NCBI GenBank assembly: GCA_964567475.1
Contig: CAZMMV010000017.1
Location: forward strand, 1-26,067
Source of the DNA: CAZMMV01 sp964567475
GTDB lineage: Bacteria; Bacillota; Clostridia; Tissierellales; Tissierellaceae
Length of the DNA stretch: 26,067 bases
Reading direction: 5' to 3'
The notes under the pieces are model-generated. The model saw only the letters and a list, made by a program, of their open reading frames with translations. It was not told the DNA's origin and ran no database searches. The position numbers and the translations under genes were made by a program. Shown piece by piece: positions 6,682-15,822 of the stretch. Positions within the stretch are counted from its first letter, which is position 1, and each line of letters starts with the position of its first letter.

Positions 6682-7458
6682 TTATCCTATAGGCGTTAAA
6701 TAAATTGCATTTGTATGTTTATTTCTATCAATTTCTACTTGCATATTATATGCTAACTCTATGTTATCTTTTGTAATTACCTTTTCCGGTGTCCCCTTAG
6801 CTATAATTCTACCTTTATTTAACATAATAATTTCATCAGAATATCTTATCCCTAAATTTATATCATGAATTACTAAAATAATAGTAGTCCCCTTTTCTTT
6901 ATTTAATTTTTTCAATAAATTTAATATTTCTATTTGATGATTTATATCTAAATGAGAAGTAGGCTCATCTAATAAAATAATAGACGGATCCTGAGCTAAT
7001 GCTCTAGATATAATAACTCTTTGCCTTTCACCACCAGAAAGCTCCGTAATCACCCTATCTTTAAGATGATATGTATTTGTCATATCTAAAGCCTCTTTTA
7101 CAATCTCAAAATCATTTGTATTTTCTTTTTCAAACCTTTCCTTATAAGGATGTCTCCCCATTAATACTATTTCTTCTACCGTAAACTCATAATCTATAAT
7201 AGTATCTTGAGGAACTAATGCTATTTTCCTAGCCAAGTCTCTTTTTTTAAAGCTATTTATATCTTTATTATCTATTAATATTTTACCTGATTCAGAATAA
7301 TATATATTGCTTAATAGTTTTAACAAAGTAGACTTTCCAGATCCATTAGGTCCTATTATACTTGTAAACATTCCCTCTTCTATATTAAAAGATATATTTT
7401 CAAGAACTAAATCATCTTTATATTCAAATTCCAAGTTTTCAACTTCTATCGAATGCAC
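6682..7458 (-). CDS. ABC importer ATPase, FecE/BtuD type
   Basis: The ATPase of a type II ABC importer (siderophore, heme or cobalamin class), about 258 residues. It has Walker A GPNGSGKST, signature LSGGERQR, Walker B IILLDEPT and the switch histidine in VIHDINLG. I place the start at GTG 7458, because GGAGTGG then lies eight bases upstream. The GTG nine bases earlier (7467) has no room for a ribosome binding site. It is the last gene of a binding protein, permease, ATPase set and is followed by a terminator. It energises the permease encoded upstream. Confidence 0.94.
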   Translation of the reverse strand: MHSIEVENLEFEYKDDLVLENISFNIEEGMFTSIIGPNGSGKSTLLKLLSNIYYSESGKILIDNKDINSFKKRDLARKIALVPQDTIIDYEFTVEEIVLMGRHPYKERFEKENTNDFEIVKEALDMTNTYHLKDRVITELSGGERQRVIISRALAQDPSIILLDEPTSHLDINHQIEILNLLKKLNKEKGTTIILVIHDINLGIRYSDEIIMLNKGRIIAKGTPEKVITKDNIELAYNMQVEIDRNKHTNAIYLTPIG

Positions 7459-7489
7459 TGAACCCACTCCAATTTAATTATAATATATT

Positions 7490-8533
7490 TTATAAGCTCT
7501 TCTTCTTTTTTAGTAGATATAAGAAAAAAGGACCTCCAAACAAAGCAGTTATAATTCCAACTGGAATCTCCACTGGAGAAATTATAGTACGAGCTAAAGT
7601 ATCCGAAAATATCATAAATATACCACCGACCAATCCAGATACAGGTAATAAAATTCTATGATCTGGACCAATTATTATCCTCACTATATGCGGTATTATA
7701 AGACCTACAAAACCTATTATACCAGATACAGAAACTACCATAGACACCATAAAAGTACCTAAAATCAGTATATATACTTTTGTCCTTTCCACATTTATCC
7801 CCAAACTTTTGGCAGACTCTTCTCCAGTTAGCATAATATTTAAATCTCTGGAAAAGAAATTAAGCAATATCATAGAAACAATAACTGGTATGGAAATCTT
7901 CAACATTGACTCCCATCCCTTACCAGCTAAACTCCCCATGGTCCAGTATATTATCTTTGACATATCATTACTATATACTACCATTAAAAAAGACATTATA
8001 GCCGTTAAAAATTGTCCTATAGCTATTCCCGAAAGAAGCAAAGTAGTGATAGGAACTTTGTTCTTTACCTTAGCAATATTATACACTATCAGCACTGTAA
8101 TCATTGCTCCAATAAATGCAAAAATAGATATAGTTGATATACCTATAAAAGATATACTTGCTCTCAATATAATAGCTAGCGTTGCCCCAAGAGCTGCACC
8201 TGATGATATTCCGATAACAAAAGGATCTGCCATAGGGTTTTTAAACATTCCTTGAAAAGCAGCACCAGCCATTGATAAGCTAGCACCAACTAAAACTCCC
8301 AAGAGTACCCTTGGGAGTCTTATTGCCCAAATTATAGTTTGATGAGAAAATGCAATATCTGATATATCAATATAATCCTGTATAATAGGAATTTTAGAAG
8401 CAACTATTCTAAAAACATCTACCCATTTTATACTTGCTGTACCTATTACAGAAAAAAATCCTATAGATATTATAAGTATAATAGATAGTAAAATTAAGAT
8501 AAAAGCATATTTGTCCTTGTTAACTTTTGTCAT
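7490..8533 (-). CDS. ABC importer permease, FecCD/BtuC family
   Basis: A 347-residue permease with about ten membrane segments and the FecCD hallmark region AGAAFQGMFKNPMADPFVIG near residues 90-110, followed by GISSGAALGA. It ends in a lysine-rich tail. It forms the homodimeric channel for the binding protein encoded 13 bases upstream and the ATPase encoded downstream. The start ATG has AGTAGGTG in front. The family covers ferric siderophores, heme and vitamin B12. No riboswitch or Fur-type box that would settle the substrate was seen. Confidence 0.94.
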   Translation of the reverse strand: MTKVNKDKYAFILILLSIILIISIGFFSVIGTASIKWVDVFRIVASKIPIIQDYIDISDIAFSHQTIIWAIRLPRVLLGVLVGASLSMAGAAFQGMFKNPMADPFVIGISSGAALGATLAIILRASISFIGISTISIFAFIGAMITVLIVYNIAKVKNKVPITTLLLSGIAIGQFLTAIMSFLMVVYSNDMSKIIYWTMGSLAGKGWESMLKISIPVIVSMILLNFFSRDLNIMLTGEESAKSLGINVERTKVYILILGTFMVSMVVSVSGIIGFVGLIIPHIVRIIIGPDHRILLPVSGLVGGIFMIFSDTLARTIISPVEIPVGIITALFGGPFFLYLLKKKKSL

Positions 8534-8546
8534 ATAAACACCTACT

Positions 8547-9527
8547 TTACTTAAATACTTCTGGATGTATTGCCTTTGCTACAAGTTCCAGTGCTTCCAC
8601 TATTCTAGGTCCTGGTCTCGATGTTATATTTGGATCTAGTATATATACCCTATTATTTTTTATAGCCTTTATTTCACTAAAACCCGGCCTTGCTTTCATA
8701 GATTCTACAGTTTTATCTGCCACGTCTTCAGAGGTCAAATAAACTTCTGGATCTCTTTCTATAAGTTGTTCCAAATCATATTTAGGGTATTCTCCCTCTG
8801 CATCACTAGCTATATTTTCCCCTCCAGCTAAAGTCATTATTTCATCCATAAAAGACCCTTTTCCAGCTGCTTGAAGTGGATCATGCCATATTTCATAAAA
8901 TACTTTCACTTTATCTTGATCTTTAACCTTTTCTACAATTTCATTTTTCTTAGCTTTCATTGAATCTACAAGTTTCTTTGCCTCTTTGTTTTTTCCTGTT
9001 ATCATCCCTATATCTTCAATATCTTTCATTACACCATCGATTGACTCTGCCCCAAATCCTAAAACTGTTATACCAGCTTCTTTTAAAATTTTCACATCAT
9101 CTTCATTTCCTTCTCTATATACTAAAACTAAATCTGCTTCCATTTCCACTATTCTTTCTAAATTACTTCCATTATAATCTCCAACTATTTCCTTTTTACT
9201 TACTTGCTCTGGATAATCATCATTACTAGTTAGGCCTACTATCTTGTCACCTAATCCCAATGCGAATAATATTTCCGTATTACTTGGTATCAAAGAAATA
9301 ATTTTTTCTGGTCCCTTTTCTATTCTTGCCTTGTTTCCAAAATCATCTTGGAACTCTATAGGAAATTGTGATATTTCATCATTCTTATTGTTTTCTAGCT
9401 CATCTTGATCTTCTACTGGATTATTATTTGATCCATCTATATCTTTATCATTGGCTTTACATCCTACTATGGATAATATTAGTAAGCCTAATAATAAATA
9501 CAATCCAATTTTTTTAATTTTTTTCAT
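8547..9527 (-). CDS. ABC importer substrate-binding lipoprotein, BtuF/FepB-like
   Basis: A lipoprotein of about 326 residues. I start it at ATG 9527 (MKKIKKIGLYLLL), with GGTAGAC and an upstream GGAGG in front. An in-frame start at 9578 lacks a good ribosome site and would overlap ogt. A signal peptide ends in the lipobox LSIVGC, so the cysteine is lipidated and the protein anchored outside the membrane. The body is a type III helical-backbone binding protein: the segment SLIPSNTEILFALGLG with DYPEQV resembles cobalamin-binding BtuF proteins more than siderophore ones. Vitamin B12 uptake is my best guess but is not proven, as no cobalamin riboswitch is visible. Confidence 0.9.
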   Translation of the reverse strand: MKKIKKIGLYLLLGLLILSIVGCKANDKDIDGSNNNPVEDQDELENNKNDEISQFPIEFQDDFGNKARIEKGPEKIISLIPSNTEILFALGLGDKIVGLTSNDDYPEQVSKKEIVGDYNGSNLERIVEMEADLVLVYREGNEDDVKILKEAGITVLGFGAESIDGVMKDIEDIGMITGKNKEAKKLVDSMKAKKNEIVEKVKDQDKVKVFYEIWHDPLQAAGKGSFMDEIMTLAGGENIASDAEGEYPKYDLEQLIERDPEVYLTSEDVADKTVESMKARPGFSEIKAIKNNRVYILDPNITSRPGPRIVEALELVAKAIHPEVFK

Positions 9528-9570
9528 GTCTACCTCTCTACCTCCTATAATATTTAACTTTTTATAAGCA

Positions 9571-10062
9571 TTAAACATTTCTTTTCTCTAACATTAATAA
9601 CTTTTCCTTAACACCTAAACCTCCAGCAAAACCTACTAATTTCCCACTACTGCCTACTACTCTATGACAAGGAACTATAATAGCTATTGGGTTTTTATTT
9701 AAAGCACCACCTACTGCCCTATAAGCTTTAGGGCAATTTATACTTTCAGCTATATCCTTATAAGTTCTTATTTGTCCATAGGGAATATTTAATAATTCAT
9801 TCCAGACCTTTTCTTGAAAAGATGTACCCTTAAATGCAAAGGCTACTGTAAATTCTTTTAATTTTCCCTCTAGATATTTAATTACTTCTTCATGATAACT
9901 ATAATCATCTTTACATACTTCTACTGTATCTCCATAATATCTTTTTATGTACTTATAATTATCTCCTTCTTCAAAAAATGAAAGACCTACTATAGCTTCT
10001 TCATTAAAATACAATCTTAGTTTTCCTATACTTGAATCAAATGAATAGTATCTTACTTTCAA
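9571..10062 (-). CDS. ogt: Methylated-DNA--protein-cysteine methyltransferase
   Basis: A 163-residue suicide repair protein. It takes the alkyl group from O6-methylguanine onto cysteine C132 of PCHRVVG. Helix-turn-helix features (YGQIRTYKDIA, 95-105) and the arginine-finger region RAVGGALNKNP precede it. The N-terminal RNase-H-like half is present, so it is Ogt/MGMT type and full length. Start is TTG at 10062, with AAAGGAGTG seven bases upstream at the end of the DUF2225 gene, so the two are translationally close. The DNA repair gene nth lies three genes upstream in the same orientation. Confidence 0.95.
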   Translation of the reverse strand: MKVRYYSFDSSIGKLRLYFNEEAIVGLSFFEEGDNYKYIKRYYGDTVEVCKDDYSYHEEVIKYLEGKLKEFTVAFAFKGTSFQEKVWNELLNIPYGQIRTYKDIAESINCPKAYRAVGGALNKNPIAIIVPCHRVVGSSGKLVGFAGGLGVKEKLLMLEKRNV

Positions 10063-10068
10063 GATCTA

Positions 10069-10743
10069 TCACTCCTTTGCCAATCTCCACTGTTCCCTAG
10101 CCATATTGTTTATTGTAGGATTCATCTTTGTTGAATTTAAACCTAAACATGTATTAAACCAAGATAAAGCATTTTCCTTATCTCCTATTCTTCTAGATAA
10201 CTCACCTATTAAATAAGACAATTTACCATCATCCATATTCGATCCTACTAAAGATTCATTGTTATAAGCTTCTATAAAATTATTTCTTGCCAATTGAAGA
10301 AACCTTTCTTCAATCTCTATTTTTTTATCTTCCTTTAACCTATATAACCAGGCTATATTTAAACATAGATTCCCCAGTTGGAGTTTAGAACTATTTAACA
10401 ATGTACTAGTAATTAACGCTAGTTTATATGCTTCTATTGACTTATCTAAACTTCTTACTCCTCCAAAATCTCTTTTATGCCATTTTGGCCATATATTCTT
10501 TTTAATTAAATCAATTTCTATATATCTTATTTCATTAAACTTATTTTCATAATTTGAATATCCACAATTAGGACATACAAATATATTGTATTTTATTGGA
10601 CTTTCTACATTATAATAATTTAAAAAATCCTCATCTCTTTTTAAAAGTCTTAATCTAGATGTCCTAACTTTTTTTGTAGTAAACTCATTTTTACAAACTG
10701 GACAATCTACTTCCTTATCATATAATTCTTTTACTTCACTCAC
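10069..10743 (-). CDS. DUF2225 family protein
   Basis: A 224-residue cytoplasmic protein matching the DUF2225 family. Two zinc-ribbon-like cysteine pairs are visible in the first third (CPVCKNEF at 19-26 and CPNCGY near 57-62). The rest is helical and TPR-like, with segments such as AYKLALITSTLLN and ALSWFNTCLGLN. The biochemical function is not known. The N-terminus suggests metal binding and the C-terminus protein contacts. Start is GTG at 10743, with a weak AAAGGCAGG site nine bases away. It lies 49 bases after the FtsA-like gene and six bases before ogt. Confidence 0.85.
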   Translation of the reverse strand: MSEVKELYDKEVDCPVCKNEFTTKKVRTSRLRLLKRDEDFLNYYNVESPIKYNIFVCPNCGYSNYENKFNEIRYIEIDLIKKNIWPKWHKRDFGGVRSLDKSIEAYKLALITSTLLNSSKLQLGNLCLNIAWLYRLKEDKKIEIEERFLQLARNNFIEAYNNESLVGSNMDDGKLSYLIGELSRRIGDKENALSWFNTCLGLNSTKMNPTINNMAREQWRLAKE

Positions 10744-10792
10744 TTTCTGAATCCTGCCTTTCTTTATTTCTATAATCCTTACATTTATTACA

Positions 10793-12730
10793 TTATTCCC
10801 ATAAAGCTATTATTTTGTCTCCATCTTTTAATTCTTCCATATATTCTGCATCCTTACCATTTATCTTTAAACACAATTCACCCTGAAGTCTTGATAAATC
10901 AAAATCTATATAATCAAATATATCTACAAAGATAAACTTGTCCTTTTTATGATATATTTCTTTTTCTTCATTATTTATTGTAAGTCTTATTAAATTAACT
11001 TTATCATCACATATACCCTTTATGCTATCTCCTTTTTTAATTTTCTCATCTTTTTCCACTTTTACATCATTTATATAAAACTCAATATTATCTGAATCTA
11101 TATCATATTCATCTATAAACTCTCCCAAACTTTCTATTTCCTGGACTTCAATTCTATCCTCTAAATTTAATTTTATATTTTCTTTAACTATATTGTTATT
11201 TAATTTTATACCTTTTACTAAATCTAAACTTTCACCGTTAAATTCTATATATTTTGACTTTGCTACTATATCATAAAGATAAGGAGGCTGAAATGAAGCT
11301 TCTTTACTTTCTATTATCTCAATCACATCTTCATCTTTTAATGCTGTCTTTAAACTCCCCTTTATTCCATTAATTAAGATCTCAGGCTGAGTACTGGGCT
11401 CTCCCATTATCATCTTTTTCTTTCCATTCATATAGTATACAAACTTATTTGATAATTTAGGTATTAACTTTCTAGGGCTATATCCTACTAAAATTAAAAT
11501 ATCTGATACTCTAATATTTTCCGTGTTAAATATACGAACATCTTCTCCATTAAACACAATCTTTAAGAAATTTTTATATTTATCTTGTGCTCCTTCCATA
11601 GCTATCCCTATTGGAGTTATCATATCGGGACCTGTTAATTCTTCTATACCTTCAATATCTACAATAAAAGAAGTATCTCTAATAGAAACTCTCTCCTGTG
11701 GTAATCCTAATTTATCAGCTATTTTTTCTTTTATCATAGGCATTTGACTACTTCCTCCTATTAAAAATACTGCATTAGGTGATTTATTATTATATTCAAT
11801 TATTTTATCTACTATTTCTTGTGATATTTTATCTATTACATCCATTATATTTTCTACTATATCAAAAGTAGTTACCTTGTGAGATACACCGACTACATCT
11901 ACAAATTCATGTTCATCTTTTTTACTTAATTCTGTTTTTAATTTTTCACTAGTATTAAAATCTAATAAATAAGCCTTTGCTAACCTTTCCGTTATTTCAT
12001 CTCCAGCTAATTGAGTCATTCCATAGAAAGATATTTCACCTTCTTTTGTAATAGCTATATCTGATGTTCCTGCACCTATATCTACTAAGGCTAAATTAAG
12101 TAATCTTAACTCCTTCTTTATAGCCACATTTATTGCAGCAATAGGCTCTAAAGTAATACTTCCAACCTCTAAACCAACTCTAGCTATTACTGAATACAAA
12201 CTTTCTATAACTACTTGAGGTAAAAATGTAGCTAATAATTCTACTCCTATCTTTTCACCCTTATGTCCAACTAAGGATTCCATTTTATCATCATTTAGAA
12301 AATAATTCACTACTGTATAGCCTATATTATAATATTTAAGATTTTTATTTTCAGATTTGTTAATTTTTTCTTGGGATTTTTGAACAGCTTCAAGTTCTAA
12401 AGCTTCTACCTCCCTTCTAGAAATTTCACCAGAAACTTCAATATCCTTTTCCAAAGTTATTCTTTGAGTCTTAAGTGCCCTTCCTGCTGCAGCAATAGAA
12501 ACTGTCTTCAATTTATATTCTGTTTTCTCTTCTAGTTCCTCTATTATTTCCTTAACTGTATCCGCTACACCTTCTATATCATGAATTTGACCATCATACA
12601 TATTTCTTTTTTTATGCTCTTTTATGGCATATGCTATTACTTTAAATTTTTCATCTTCAGTATATTCTCCCACCAAACCAATAATAGTTCTAGTTCCTAT
12701 ATCTAAAGAACAAATTAAATCCTTTTTCAT
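10793..12730 (-). CDS. FtsA/PilM-like actin-fold ATPase with long C-terminal extension
   Basis: About 645 residues from ATG 12730, which has AAGGTG nine bases upstream (GTG 12742 is in frame but overlaps that site). Residues 1-385 are an actin-fold ATPase of the FtsA/PilM group: phosphate-1 loop SLDIGTRTIIGLVG, an SHS2-like region with SGEISRREVEAL, phosphate-2 LVDIGAGTSDIA and adenosine loop LIGGSSQMP. Canonical FtsA is about 420 residues and ends in a membrane helix. Here that helix is absent and is replaced by about 260 residues of beta-rich, acidic sequence with repeated units ending like ALKDEDVIEI and ELKDGDKIIAL. Function is unknown. It is not near other division genes, so I do not call it FtsA. 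Confidence 0.85.
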   Translation of the reverse strand: MKKDLICSLDIGTRTIIGLVGEYTEDEKFKVIAYAIKEHKKRNMYDGQIHDIEGVADTVKEIIEELEEKTEYKLKTVSIAAAGRALKTQRITLEKDIEVSGEISRREVEALELEAVQKSQEKINKSENKNLKYYNIGYTVVNYFLNDDKMESLVGHKGEKIGVELLATFLPQVVIESLYSVIARVGLEVGSITLEPIAAINVAIKKELRLLNLALVDIGAGTSDIAITKEGEISFYGMTQLAGDEITERLAKAYLLDFNTSEKLKTELSKKDEHEFVDVVGVSHKVTTFDIVENIMDVIDKISQEIVDKIIEYNNKSPNAVFLIGGSSQMPMIKEKIADKLGLPQERVSIRDTSFIVDIEGIEELTGPDMITPIGIAMEGAQDKYKNFLKIVFNGEDVRIFNTENIRVSDILILVGYSPRKLIPKLSNKFVYYMNGKKKMIMGEPSTQPEILINGIKGSLKTALKDEDVIEIIESKEASFQPPYLYDIVAKSKYIEFNGESLDLVKGIKLNNNIVKENIKLNLEDRIEVQEIESLGEFIDEYDIDSDNIEFYINDVKVEKDEKIKKGDSIKGICDDKVNLIRLTINNEEKEIYHKKDKFIFVDIFDYIDFDLSRLQGELCLKINGKDAEYMEELKDGDKIIALWE

Positions 12731-12752
12731 AAAAGGCAACACCTTCTTTCTA

Positions 12753-13400
12753 CTATTTTACTTGTCTTGCATAATATAAACAATGCTCTCTTATAGGACA
12801 TTCATGGCATAATGGGCTTCTAGCCTTACAAATTCTTCTCCCATGAAATATCAATAAATGGTGAGCCTTTGACCACATATCCTTATCTATATTCTTCATT
12901 AATTGTTTTTCCGTATCTAATACATTAGTAGCACTAGCTAGTCCAATCCTATTGGATAACCTAAATACATGTGTATCTACAGCTATAGCAGGAAGGTTAA
13001 AGGCATTAGATAAAACTACATTAGCTGTTTTTCTTCCTACTCCTGGTAACTTTGTTAATTCTTCTAAAGTTCCTGGCACTAGACTATTATACTCTTCTAT
13101 CAATAGTTTACATGTAGCTAAAATATTTTTACTCTTAGTATTATACATACCGCAAGTCCTTATCTTTTCTCCTAATTCCTCTTGGGATAATTTTATATAA
13201 TCCTCAGGAGTCTTAAGTTCTTTAAATAAATCCTTAGTTATCTTGTTAACCCTAACATCTGTACACTGGGCTGATAATATAGTTGCTATCAATAACTCAA
13301 ATGTATTGCTATGATCCAACTCTGCCTTAGCATCTGGAAATCTTTCCAATAGCTTGCTTATTACAACTTTTATCTCTTCTTTTGACAATGTCTTTTTCAT
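12753..13400 (-). CDS. nth: Endonuclease III
   Basis: A 215-residue DNA glycosylase/AP lyase that removes oxidised pyrimidines. Helix-hairpin-helix LPGVGRKTANVVL (118-130) includes catalytic K124, D142 lies in VDTHVFRL, and a [4Fe-4S] cluster loop has C191, C198, C201 and C207. The start is ATG 13400 with AGGTGATAAA before it. A longer open frame runs through the assembly gap and should be ignored. The gene begins ten bases from the Ns, so its promoter and any upstream partner are hidden. The FtsA-like gene follows after 22 bases. Confidence 0.96.
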   Translation of the reverse strand: MKKTLSKEEIKVVISKLLERFPDAKAELDHSNTFELLIATILSAQCTDVRVNKITKDLFKELKTPEDYIKLSQEELGEKIRTCGMYNTKSKNILATCKLLIEEYNSLVPGTLEELTKLPGVGRKTANVVLSNAFNLPAIAVDTHVFRLSNRIGLASATNVLDTEKQLMKNIDKDMWSKAHHLLIFHGRRICKARSPLCHECPIREHCLYYARQVK

Positions 13401-13410
13401 TTTATCACCT

Positions 13411-13510
13411 NNNNNNNNNNNNNNNNNNNNNNNNNNNNNNNNNNNNNNNNNNNNNNNNNNNNNNNNNNNNNNNNNNNNNNNNNNNNNNNNNNNNNNNNNN
13501 NNNNNNNNNN
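13411..13510. other. Assembly gap (100 Ns)
   Basis: Exactly 100 Ns, the usual placeholder for a gap of unknown length. It lies between kbl and nth. Missing sequence could include a promoter or a whole gene. Confidence 0.98.
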
Positions 13511-13538
13511 ATTTTAATATTTTCATTTTAATATTTTC
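13511..13538. repeat. Tandem 14-bp repeat abutting the gap
   Basis: Two adjacent identical copies of ATTTTAATATTTTC (13511-13524 and 13525-13538) run from the gap edge into the end of kbl. The kbl stop codon (13523-13525) spans the junction of the two copies. A longer repeat array, or an assembly overlap, may explain the gap. Confidence 0.8.
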
Positions 13539-14713
13539 ATTTCTTTTCCTACTTTTTCAAAAGCCTTAGCAGCCCTATCTAATTGTTCCTTAGTATGTTC
13601 TGCTGTTACCATACATCTTACCCTTCCAGTTCCCCTTGGAACTGTTGGGAATACTATGGCTGATGCAAATACTCCATTTTCTAATAGTTTCTTACTAAAT
13701 TCCATAGTCTTAGCTTCATCCCCTATAATAACTGGAGTGATAGGAGTTTCACTATGGCCTGTATCGAAACCTAAATTACCAACCTTTGCCTTCCAATATT
13801 TAGCATTATCCCAAAGTTTATCTGTATACTCAGTTGATTCCATTAACATAGTTATTGCCTCAGTAACTGCTCCTACTGCTGCTGGTGGTAAAGATGTGCT
13901 AAATAATGATGGTCTCGCCCTATGACTTAACCATTGGTACATAGCTTCAGTACCAGAAACATATCCTCCAATTACTCCTATAGCTTTTGAAAGACATCCC
14001 ATAGAGAAATCTACCCTACCATGAAGTCCAAAATGGTCAATTGTTCCTCTTCCACTCTCACCTAATACTCCTGAACCATGTGAGTCATCTACATAAGTCA
14101 TAGCTTCATATTTTTCAGCTAATTCTACTATTTCAGGTAATTTAGCTATATCTCCATCCATACTAAATACACCATCTGTAATTACCAATATATTTTTATA
14201 TTTATCTCTAGCTTCTTTTAAAACCTTCTCTAAACTATCCATATCAGAGTGTTTAAAAATTCCTTTTTTAGCTTTTGATAATCTACTACCATCTATAATT
14301 GATGCATGATTTAATTCATCTGAAATAATAATATCATCTGGACCTGTAACAGCTGCAATAGTTCCCATGTTACAGTTAAAAGCAGATTGATATAAAAATG
14401 CCCTATCATCTTTTTTAAATTTAGCTAGAAGTTCTTCTAATTCTTCATGAATATCCATATTTCCAATAATAGTTCTTACTGCTCCAGAACCTGCACCATA
14501 TTTTTCTACTGCTTCAATCGCAGCTTTTTTAAGTCTTGGATGATTTGCAAATCCAAGATAGTTATTTGATGATAAGTTGATAACCTTTTCACCATTCAAC
14601 ACTACTTCACCTTTACTCGCTGTCTCTAGTATAGGTAATTTTCTATATACTCCATCTTTTTTCAATTGTTCAATCTGTTCTTTTAAAAAATTTAATTCAT
14701 GCACATTAGCCAC
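13523..14713 (-). CDS. kbl: Glycine C-acetyltransferase (2-amino-3-ketobutyrate CoA ligase)
   Basis: A 396-residue alpha-oxoamine synthase, PLP-dependent, normal length. Visible features are the substrate loop NNYLGFANHP, H136 in DELNHASI, DDSHGSG (209-215) and the PLP lysine K243 in CLSKAIGVIGG. Kbl cleaves 2-amino-3-oxobutyrate with CoA to glycine and acetyl-CoA, normally after threonine dehydrogenase. No tdh is in view, though the gap lies just downstream. Start GTG 14713 has TAAGGAGGAGTTACT before it. Close relatives (8-amino-7-oxononanoate or serine palmitoyl synthases) are less likely because of length, the glycine-rich lysine region and the absence of biotin genes. The theme fits the glycine-controlled trx unit. 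Confidence 0.9.
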   Translation of the reverse strand: MANVHELNFLKEQIEQLKKDGVYRKLPILETASKGEVVLNGEKVINLSSNNYLGFANHPRLKKAAIEAVEKYGAGSGAVRTIIGNMDIHEELEELLAKFKKDDRAFLYQSAFNCNMGTIAAVTGPDDIIISDELNHASIIDGSRLSKAKKGIFKHSDMDSLEKVLKEARDKYKNILVITDGVFSMDGDIAKLPEIVELAEKYEAMTYVDDSHGSGVLGESGRGTIDHFGLHGRVDFSMGCLSKAIGVIGGYVSGTEAMYQWLSHRARPSLFSTSLPPAAVGAVTEAITMLMESTEYTDKLWDNAKYWKAKVGNLGFDTGHSETPITPVIIGDEAKTMEFSKKLLENGVFASAIVFPTVPRGTGRVRCMVTAEHTKEQLDRAAKAFEKVGKEMKILK

Positions 14714-14767
14714 AGTAACTCCTCCTTAAATTTTTAAGTTTTCACTATATATAATTATAACATAACT

Positions 14768-15805
14768 TTATATATTATTGGATAGATTTGCTAAAAAAAT
14801 ATTAACTATTGCCCACTGAGCGTATTCCCTAATCATAGGATTAGGATCTTTTAACTCCCCAATTAAGACTTCAATATTATCCATACTTTTCATATTTCCT
14901 AAAGCAATTATAGCATTTCTTTTTAATATTGACTTTCCTCTCCAGCTTCCTGCCATTTGTCCATATCTTTTTTTAAACTGTCTATTTGATATATTTAAAA
15001 GCTCCTCTATATCCATATATCCTTTAGTATCCTTAGGAATAAAATCTTTATTCATAGATTTTTTTATCTCCTTATTCTTTGGGCAAACTAATTGGCAAGT
15101 ATCGCAACCATATATTTTAATCCCCATTTTCCCTCTTAATTCAATTGCTATCTTATCTTTAGTTTGAGTTAGGTAGGATATACATCTTTTAGGATTAAGT
15201 CTATAAGGTCCTTCTAAAGCATCAGTGGGACAAGCATCTATACACAGTCTACAATCCCCACATTTTTCTTCTATAGGATTATCAGGCTCAATCATTAAAT
15301 CTGTTAATATGTATCCTATAAAAATAAAGGAACCGTACTCATCATTTATTATAGAACAATTCTTGCCATAATATCCTAATCCAGATTTTTTAGCTAATTC
15401 TCTATCAACTAAGGGACCAGTATCTACAAAATACTTATATTCAAAAGAAACTTTCTTTTTTATTTCTTCTATAAGAAGTTCTATCTTTTCTTTTAAAACA
15501 TTATGATAATCCTTTCCCCAAGAAGACTTTGATAACTTGCCCCTTAATCTATACTCAGGCTTTTCATTGAAATCCGTATTATAAGACAAACCTAGAACGA
15601 TAATGGATCTACAAGAATCCATAGTCAACTTAGGATCTAATCTCTTCATTAAATCATTTTCTTCAAAACTCGTTTTTATATTATTCTTATCCCTATAAAT
15701 TAAATAATCTTTTAAATTTATTAAAGCTTGGCAATCTGTAAATCTGCACATATCTATATTTAATTCATTAGATTTATCTATTATCATCTTTTTTAAATCT
15801 TTCAT
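14768..15805 (-). CDS. queG: Epoxyqueuosine reductase
   Basis: A 345-residue cobalamin- and iron-sulfur-dependent reductase for the last step of queuosine synthesis in tRNA. It has the catalytic acid in VDTGPLVDRELA (D134), two [4Fe-4S] clusters from CGDCRLCIDACP (182-193), C208 and CDTCQLVCP (234-242), and a C-terminal HEAT-like segment (ALGNMKSMDNIEVLIGELKD). It is slightly shorter than the E. coli enzyme, which is normal for Firmicutes. ATG 15805 has only weak ribosome site matches. Its upstream region contains a 22-bp tandem duplication. It needs B12, which gives a possible link to the BtuF-like importer. Confidence 0.94.
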   Translation of the reverse strand: MKDLKKMIIDKSNELNIDMCRFTDCQALINLKDYLIYRDKNNIKTSFEENDLMKRLDPKLTMDSCRSIIVLGLSYNTDFNEKPEYRLRGKLSKSSWGKDYHNVLKEKIELLIEEIKKKVSFEYKYFVDTGPLVDRELAKKSGLGYYGKNCSIINDEYGSFIFIGYILTDLMIEPDNPIEEKCGDCRLCIDACPTDALEGPYRLNPKRCISYLTQTKDKIAIELRGKMGIKIYGCDTCQLVCPKNKEIKKSMNKDFIPKDTKGYMDIEELLNISNRQFKKRYGQMAGSWRGKSILKRNAIIALGNMKSMDNIEVLIGELKDPNPMIREYAQWAIVNIFLANLSNNI

Positions 15806-15822
15806 CTCAAGTTACTTGTATT

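Noticed and set aside
8547..9578. Start of the binding lipoprotein at 9578
   Set aside because: It has no ribosome site, overlaps ogt, and would bury the signal peptide behind 17 residues.
13523..13525. UGA at the kbl end as a selenocysteine codon
   Set aside because: The protein already has full family length and no catalytic cysteine position is expected there.
12753..13526. Longer nth reading through the Ns
   Set aside because: The extra residues come from unknown bases. ATG 13400 has a proper AGGTGATAAA site and matches the family start.
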